NCBI GenBank assembly: GCA_023384355.1
Contig: JAHDWL010000031.1
Location: 1-36,601 of the forward strand
Length of the DNA: 36,601 nucleotides
Reading direction: 5' to 3'
Source: Anaerolineae bacterium
GTDB lineage: Bacteria; Chloroflexota; Anaerolineae; Promineifilales; Promineifilaceae
This document shows positions 32,482 through 36,601 of this stretch, piece after piece (the first letter of the stretch is position 1; the number at the start of each line of letters is the position of its first letter). The notes beneath the pieces are model-generated. The model was not told the origin of the DNA, did no database searches, and was given only the letters and a program-made list of their open reading frames with translations. The position numbers were made by a program, and so were the translations under genes.

Positions 32482-32703
32482 TTGACTGATCCGGAACCTG
32501 AACTTTATTGGGATTCGACATACGCCATCGTGGTTTCCCTTATGGATCTGTTTCCATCATTGAGACCCGTCGATGTGGGTCTTGAAGAGTTGCTCAGACT
32601 TGTCGAATCGCTGCCTGGATTTCGGGATGATCCGGATATGGTCACCGAGCAATTTCTGTTGGATATTTTAACCGTTTGGTTTGAGGAGGCGACACAGCTA
32701 TGA
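32482..32703 (+). CDS. IscX-like Fe-S cluster assembly accessory protein
   Basis: This 73-residue acidic protein starts at TTG, with AGGGAAC upstream. It aligns by eye with E. coli IscX (YfhJ, 66 residues): an N-terminal L-x-W-x-D/T-S start ([18 protein letters not shown]), then [20 protein letters not shown] against the tFTdLhqwI segment, and the C-terminal [22 protein letters not shown], very close to the DDPxxxNExILExILxxWLDEA of IscX. IscX binds IscS and frataxin-like partners and tunes cluster assembly. The stop overlaps the nuoB start (ATGA), so the two proteins are made from one message. No isc or suf gene is present, and the linkage to complex I is unusual. Confidence 0.78.
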   Translation: MTDPEPELYWDSTYAIVVSLMDLFPSLRPVDVGLEELLRLVESLPGFRDDPDMVTEQFLLDILTVWFEEATQL

Positions 32704-33395
32704 CCGTAGCAAGTACGGAAGCCGCCAATGGGGACATCCCCGTTCCCGATGAAGTGGCAAATAATGTGTTCATCACGAACATTGCCAAGCTTTTGGACCC
32801 GGTTTACAACTGGTCACGACGCAACTCGATTTGGCCGGTAACCTTTGGCCTGGCCTGTTGTGCAATCGAGATGATTTGCACCGCATCGAGCCGCTACGAT
32901 CTGGCGCGGTTCGGCATGGAAGTGTTCCGGGCCACGCCACGCCAGGCGGACCTGATGATCATCTCCGGCACTGTAACCAAGAAAATGGTGCCGACTATCG
33001 TTCGTCTTTATAACCAGATGCCGGAGCCACGCTATGTCCTGAGCATGGGGGCATGCGCATCAGGCGGTGGGCCATTCAAGGAGGGTTACAACGTAGTCGA
33101 CGGGATCGACAAGTTCCTGCCGGTCGACGTGTACGTTCCAGGATGCCCGCCAACTCCCCAAGCTCTGATCAACGGCCTGATCGCCCTTCAAGAGAAAATC
33201 GATCAACAGTCGATCGCCACAGCTCCATGGTATAACAAGAAAGACGAAACCGCCGGGCTTTATCCCGTGCCGGTGTTGGGGCCTGACCTCGTGGACTTGC
33301 GGCAGCTGGATATTATTCGCCAGGAGGCCGCCAAATATCAGGCCGAAGCGGTTGCGGCCGACACCGAAGCGGAACCGGCGGCGGTTGCTGGATAA
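32700..33395 (+). CDS. nuoB: NADH-quinone oxidoreductase subunit B (NuoB)
   Basis: The 231-residue protein carries all four ligands of cluster N2: the adjacent Cys53-Cys54 in [10 protein letters not shown], Cys119 in MGACASGGG and Cys149 in [11 protein letters not shown]. The quinone-site region [24 protein letters not shown] is intact. N2 is the last Fe-S cluster before quinone. The C-terminus extends about 60 residues beyond the core and ends in an Ala/Glu-rich tail. It overlaps the IscX-like gene by four bases and is followed 31 bases later by nuoCD. NuoA, which usually comes before nuoB, is absent here. Confidence 0.96.
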   Translation: MTVASTEAANGDIPVPDEVANNVFITNIAKLLDPVYNWSRRNSIWPVTFGLACCAIEMICTASSRYDLARFGMEVFRATPRQADLMIISGTVTKKMVPTIVRLYNQMPEPRYVLSMGACASGGGPFKEGYNVVDGIDKFLPVDVYVPGCPPTPQALINGLIALQEKIDQQSIATAPWYNKKDETAGLYPVPVLGPDLVDLRQLDIIRQEAAKYQAEAVAADTEAEPAAVAG

Positions 33396-33426
33396 CCTGA
33401 TCATTCGCTAATTTACTGGAGAAGCG

Positions 33427-35247
33427 ATGAGCGATACTACTCTCGACCAAACTGCGGAAATCCCGGAAACCGGCGTCGTGCAGACACCTGCCCAGGAAGC
33501 GACCGCGAAATTAAAGGAACTCCATCCCAATATTGTTTCGGATGACACTCGCGAGGGCTACGAAGGCCTCATTGTCTATGCCGACTCGATCGCTGAGGTT
33601 GCCAGGACACTTCGCGACGATTTGGGATTTAATTATTTATCCAGCGTCACCGGTGTCGATTACATCGAAGAGGGCAAACTGGAGGTTGTCTACCATCTCT
33701 ATAATATCTCGCGGGGTGGCGGGCCGGTTGTCCTGAAGGCCCAGGTCGATCGCGATGCTCCGGTGTTGCCGTCCCTGGTGCCGGTGTTCCCCGGTGCTGA
33801 TTATCAGGAACGTGAAGCCTATGACATGTATGGCTTCCATTTCCAGGGGCATCCTGATCTTCGTCGTATTCTGACCTGGGATGGTTTTAATGGTCACCCG
33901 TTACGCAAGGATTGGAAAGAGGCTTTCTACGAGGAAGATTACAAACCGTTTGGCAGCCGCTGGCCGGATGGCAGCGTCTTCCGCGCCGAAGAACGCAACC
34001 CGTATGGGAAGAATGTCAAGTATCCCCCGGGCTGGGTTCCCACAGGGGATGAGTACGACGTTGAGACAGATGTCTACCTTGGGCTTTCTTATTCCCGTGA
34101 TGCAACCCCGGGTCTCAAGACCGATAAGGTAACTGTCAATCTGGGGCCGCAGCATCCCTCGACCCACGGCGTGTTCCGCATGGTCGTCACCATTGACGGC
34201 GAGACGATTGTCGATCTGAAACCGGTGATGGGCTATCTCCACCGTAACCATGAACAGATAGGTGAACGCAACACCTTCAACATGAACATGCCCTACACCG
34301 ATCGACTGGACTATCTGTCGTCTATGTCGAATAACCTTGGATACGCCATCACGGTTGAAAAACTGTTCGATCTCAGTGTGCCGGAACGGGCAGAGTGGAT
34401 TCGTATCCTGATGGTCGAGCTGACCCGTATCTGTAATCACCTCTGGGCTTTGGGTTTTCTGCTCAATGACCTGGGTGCCTTGCAGACGCCAATGCTTTAT
34501 TATTATCTGGAGCGCGAATTAATCCTCGATTTCTTCGAGGCCTCAGCCGGGTCGCGCATGATGTGCAATTTCATGCGCTTCGGCGGCGTTGCCTACGATC
34601 TTCCCGATGAAGTTCGTGGGACGCCGACGATGAAGTTCCTCGAGGAATTAATCTACAACCGCTTGCCGCGAGTTCTGGAGCAAGGCGACGTCCTGATGAC
34701 CGGGAATGAGATCGTCAAGGCGCGTGCCATCGGTGTCGGCATATTATCTCCTGAAGATGCGATTGCCATGAGCGCGGCTGGTCCTCTCTTGCGGGCCAGC
34801 GGTGTGCCCTATGATGTCCGCCGTGCTGAACCGTACTCCTATTATGAGTATCTCGACTTTGATGTGGCTGTTCGCTACAACGGGGATATATACGATCGCT
34901 ATCTCATACGAATTGATGAAATGCGACAAAGCTTGCGCATCCTGGAGCAGGTATTACCTCACTTGAAGCGAACTACCGGCGCGCCTGTCTTTGGCGAGAA
35001 GCCCCAATATGCTCTTCGCGCGCCACGCGCCGGTGAAGCATACGGCCGCGTTGAAAATCCAAAGGGTGAACTGGGTTACTATGTAACCGCCAAACGCCGG
35101 GGTGGCAATCCGGAACGCTATCACGTTCGCGCCCCATCTTTCATCAATCTCACTACGCTTGGCCCTATGTCGCGCGGCCATAAGATAGCTGATGTTGTAG
35201 CAATTTTGGGAAGCATCGATATCGTCCTCGGTGAGGTCGATCGTTAA
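33427..35247 (+). CDS. nuoCD: NADH-quinone oxidoreductase fused subunits C and D (NuoCD)
   Basis: A single intact frame of 606 residues joins NuoC (about 30-165) and NuoD (about 235-606). The NuoC hallmark is [20 protein letters not shown] followed by RILTWDGF. NuoD opens with [20 protein letters not shown] and includes [16 protein letters not shown], and ends with [14 protein letters not shown], the normal C-terminus of that subunit, so both halves are complete. The two are linked by about 70 residues ([15 protein letters not shown] and a Tyr/Pro/Gly-rich stretch). The 49-kDa-like half forms the quinone cavity with NuoB. The ribosome-binding site GGAGAAGCG precedes the ATG. Confidence 0.95.
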   Translation: MSDTTLDQTAEIPETGVVQTPAQEATAKLKELHPNIVSDDTREGYEGLIVYADSIAEVARTLRDDLGFNYLSSVTGVDYIEEGKLEVVYHLYNISRGGGPVVLKAQVDRDAPVLPSLVPVFPGADYQEREAYDMYGFHFQGHPDLRRILTWDGFNGHPLRKDWKEAFYEEDYKPFGSRWPDGSVFRAEERNPYGKNVKYPPGWVPTGDEYDVETDVYLGLSYSRDATPGLKTDKVTVNLGPQHPSTHGVFRMVVTIDGETIVDLKPVMGYLHRNHEQIGERNTFNMNMPYTDRLDYLSSMSNNLGYAITVEKLFDLSVPERAEWIRILMVELTRICNHLWALGFLLNDLGALQTPMLYYYLERELILDFFEASAGSRMMCNFMRFGGVAYDLPDEVRGTPTMKFLEELIYNRLPRVLEQGDVLMTGNEIVKARAIGVGILSPEDAIAMSAAGPLLRASGVPYDVRRAEPYSYYEYLDFDVAVRYNGDIYDRYLIRIDEMRQSLRILEQVLPHLKRTTGAPVFGEKPQYALRAPRAGEAYGRVENPKGELGYYVTAKRRGGNPERYHVRAPSFINLTTLGPMSRGHKIADVVAILGSIDIVLGEVDR

Positions 35248-35284
35248 GTCGTAGCTGAGTCTACGTGACGAGACGGGAGTATTC

Positions 35285-35971
35285 ATGTACGGATTAGGGA
35301 TTGTAAAGGGTATGGGGGTTGTCCTCCGCCATTTCATACAGAGCTATGTCGACGATTTGAAGTGGGCCGGTAAAGGCGGTCGCTACTATAACGACGAAGC
35401 GTTCCAGGTTCGTCAAGGCCCTTATGGAGAGGGTGTTAAAACCGTCTTCTACCCGGAAGAAAAACTTTCGACACCGGAACGCTTTCGGTTCGTACCCTTC
35501 CTGGTGACCGATGATCCTCCGCCAGGGCAAAGATGGGGCCATGATTGGTGTACATCGTGCGGCATCTGCGCCAAGGTATGTCCCCCGCAGTGCATCTGGA
35601 TCGAGCGCGGCAAGCAACCCAACGGCCGACCGAAGCCCGAACCCGAGAAGTTCTTCATCGATATCGACTTGTGCATGAATTGCGGGTACTGCGCGGAATT
35701 TTGCCCGTTTGACGCGATCAAGATGGACCATGATTACGAGCTGGCAAGCTATGATCGCTCATCAGCCCACATTCATGACAAGGAGCGTCTGAGCAAACCT
35801 CTCAGTTATTGGCGGGAGATTGCGCCCAAGAAAGCGGAGGCAGAGGACCTTGCGCGACAAATGGCCGAGGCTGCCAAAGCTAAAAAGAAAGATAAGGACG
35901 GCGAAGCGCGCGAGGAACGACTCGCAGAGGCGGTTTCGCGCCAGCTTTATTACCAGGGTTTGCAATATTAG
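35285..35971 (+). CDS. nuoI: NADH-quinone oxidoreductase subunit I (NuoI, 2[4Fe-4S])
   Basis: The 228-residue protein has an N-terminal amphipathic membrane-associating helix (GMGVVLRHFIQSYVDDL) and two ferredoxin motifs: CTSCGICAKVCP (Cys89, 92, 95, 99, with PPQC next) and CMNCGYCAEFCP (Cys130, 133, 136, 140). They ligate clusters N6a and N6b. The stretch between the motifs and a charged tail of about 70 residues (EAEDLARQMAEAAKAKKKDKDGE) make it longer than many NuoI proteins. GGGAG precedes the ATG. NuoH, normally placed before nuoI, is missing between nuoD and nuoI, so the membrane arm genes must lie elsewhere. A strong terminator hairpin follows. Confidence 0.92.
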   Translation: MYGLGIVKGMGVVLRHFIQSYVDDLKWAGKGGRYYNDEAFQVRQGPYGEGVKTVFYPEEKLSTPERFRFVPFLVTDDPPPGQRWGHDWCTSCGICAKVCPPQCIWIERGKQPNGRPKPEPEKFFIDIDLCMNCGYCAEFCPFDAIKMDHDYELASYDRSSAHIHDKERLSKPLSYWREIAPKKAEAEDLARQMAEAAKAKKKDKDGEAREERLAEAVSRQLYYQGLQY

Positions 35972-36063
35972 GTGTGCGAATTTCGGCGAACGGCAATGTG
36001 CCGGGATGCAAAGGCGTTTCGTTAGCGAGCTTCGCGGTTCGTATTAACAATTGAGCGCTGCTG

Positions 36064-36094
36064 GAAATCGCTCCACAGGAGCGATTTCATTTTT
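36064..36094 (+). terminator. Intrinsic terminator after nuoI
   Basis: GAAATCGCTCC (36064-36074) pairs exactly with GGAGCGATTTC (36078-36088), an 11-bp perfect stem with the loop ACA, followed by A and five T. It lies about 90 bases after the nuoI stop and about 22 bases before the Mrp gene start, so that gene needs its own promoter, read-through or attenuation. Confidence 0.88.
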
Positions 36095-36115
36095 ATACGA
36101 GATTGGAGAATGGTT

Positions 36116-36601
36116 ATGTTTGGACGAAGCGGTGATTCACAGGGAGTCACTGAAGACATGGTGCTGAAGGCCCTCTCGACGGTTATCGAGCCGGATTTGC
36201 ATCGCGATCTCGTCTCCCTGAACATGATTCGAAACTTGAAAATCGATGGTCGTGATGTTTCTTTCACGATTATGTTGACGACACCAGCCTGCCCGCTGCG
36301 TGGCAAGATGGAGAATGACTCCCGCGCTGCGCTCGCTCGTGTGCCGGGCATGGGTCAAGTCACTATCAATTGGGACTCCAACGTCCCGTCTGACCGCCGT
36401 ATTGGCGACCAGATCGGACAAAACTTCCGCAATACGATCGCTGTTTCAAGCGGCAAGGGTGGTGTGGGCAAAACGACTGTCGCCGTTAATCTTGCGATCT
36501 CACTGGCGATGGAGGGCGCGCGAGTCGGCCTTTTGGATGCTGATATTTTAGGTCCAAATGTGCCGATGATGATGGGCCGGCAGGAAATGCCACCACCTGT
36601 T
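36116..36601 (+). CDS. Mrp/ApbC/NBP35-family Fe-S carrier P-loop ATPase (3' end outside window)
   Basis: The frame stays open to the end of the window; 162 codons are visible. The ATG at 36116 has GGAG seven bases upstream; an ATG at 36110 is too near that site. The N-terminal MIP18/DUF59 domain (about 8-85) includes [20 protein letters not shown] and [12 protein letters not shown] with its conserved Cys. The deviant Walker A reads [17 protein letters not shown], the signature of the Mrp/NBP35 branch of SIMIBI GTPase/ATPases, followed by [16 protein letters not shown]. The CxxC cluster-binding motif lies beyond the window. Mrp proteins carry and hand over [4Fe-4S] clusters; the mitochondrial relative Ind1/NUBPL matures complex I. 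Its position directly after nuoI makes that role plausible here. Confidence 0.9.
   Translation, partial: MFGRSGDSQGVTEDMVLKALSTVIEPDLHRDLVSLNMIRNLKIDGRDVSFTIMLTTPACPLRGKMENDSRAALARVPGMGQVTINWDSNVPSDRRIGDQIGQNFRNTIAVSSGKGGVGKTTVAVNLAISLAMEGARVGLLDADILGPNVPMMMGRQEMPPPV

Noticed and set aside
1-36601. Search for tRNA, rRNA, CRISPR array, insertion sequence or prophage
   Set aside because: No cloverleaf-like segment, conserved rRNA stretch, regularly spaced repeat, transposase, integrase or att-like duplication was noticed by eye. A tool-based search would be needed to exclude small RNAs.

Overview
The window reads as ordinary chromosome of a free-living, respiring, moderately GC-rich bacterium. 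The best guess is Chloroflexota (Anaerolineae-like). This is inferred from the gene repertoire: a GT39-type glycosyltransferase with an HPDER motif, secreted proteins with Thr/Pro linkers, MoxR-DUF58-DUF4129 genes, O-antigen-ligase-like fusions and a complex I cluster. No rRNA or tRNA gene, phage, transposase or CRISPR array was seen. Coding density is very high and no gap between genes exceeds about 215 bases.

Layout. (1) 1-1405, plus strand: the 3' end of secF and a zinc-dependent dehydrogenase. (2) 7346-1402, minus strand: a catabolic operon behind a good sigma70-type promoter, encoding a P5C-dehydrogenase-type ALDH, CoA-transferase A, a DUF885-like protein, CoA-transferase B and a class III aminotransferase. 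(3) 15675-7562, minus strand: five closely spaced envelope genes ending in a strong terminator. They encode a DUF2267 protein, a lipoprotein with DUF348, G5 and a beta-propeller, a 1036-residue fusion of a glycoside-hydrolase-like domain to an O-antigen-ligase-like membrane domain, and two tandem C39-like peptidase/TPR proteins. (4) 15886-20888, plus strand: ribosomal protein L25, a GT39-like glycosyltransferase, a membrane/spermidine-synthase-like fusion and a DUF1461 membrane protein. (5) 27548-20928, minus strand: a MoxR ATPase, DUF58, DUF4129, bifunctional FtcD and an M23 lipoprotein, the last coupled to the ftcD stop codon. (6) 27663-32365: a zinc-ribbon DNA methyltransferase, two small-molecule-type methyltransferases and a DUF3524 glycosyltransferase related to the queuosine-tRNA mannosyltransferase. 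(7) 32482-36601, plus strand: an IscX-like protein, nuoB, fused nuoCD, nuoI, a terminator hairpin, then an Mrp/Ind1-type Fe-S carrier running off the window.

Two regions look most worth following. One is the five-gene envelope operon, which combines unusual domain fusions. The other is the placement of two Fe-S biogenesis factors on either side of the Fe-S subunits of complex I. All functions are assigned by reading motifs by eye; no database search was run.
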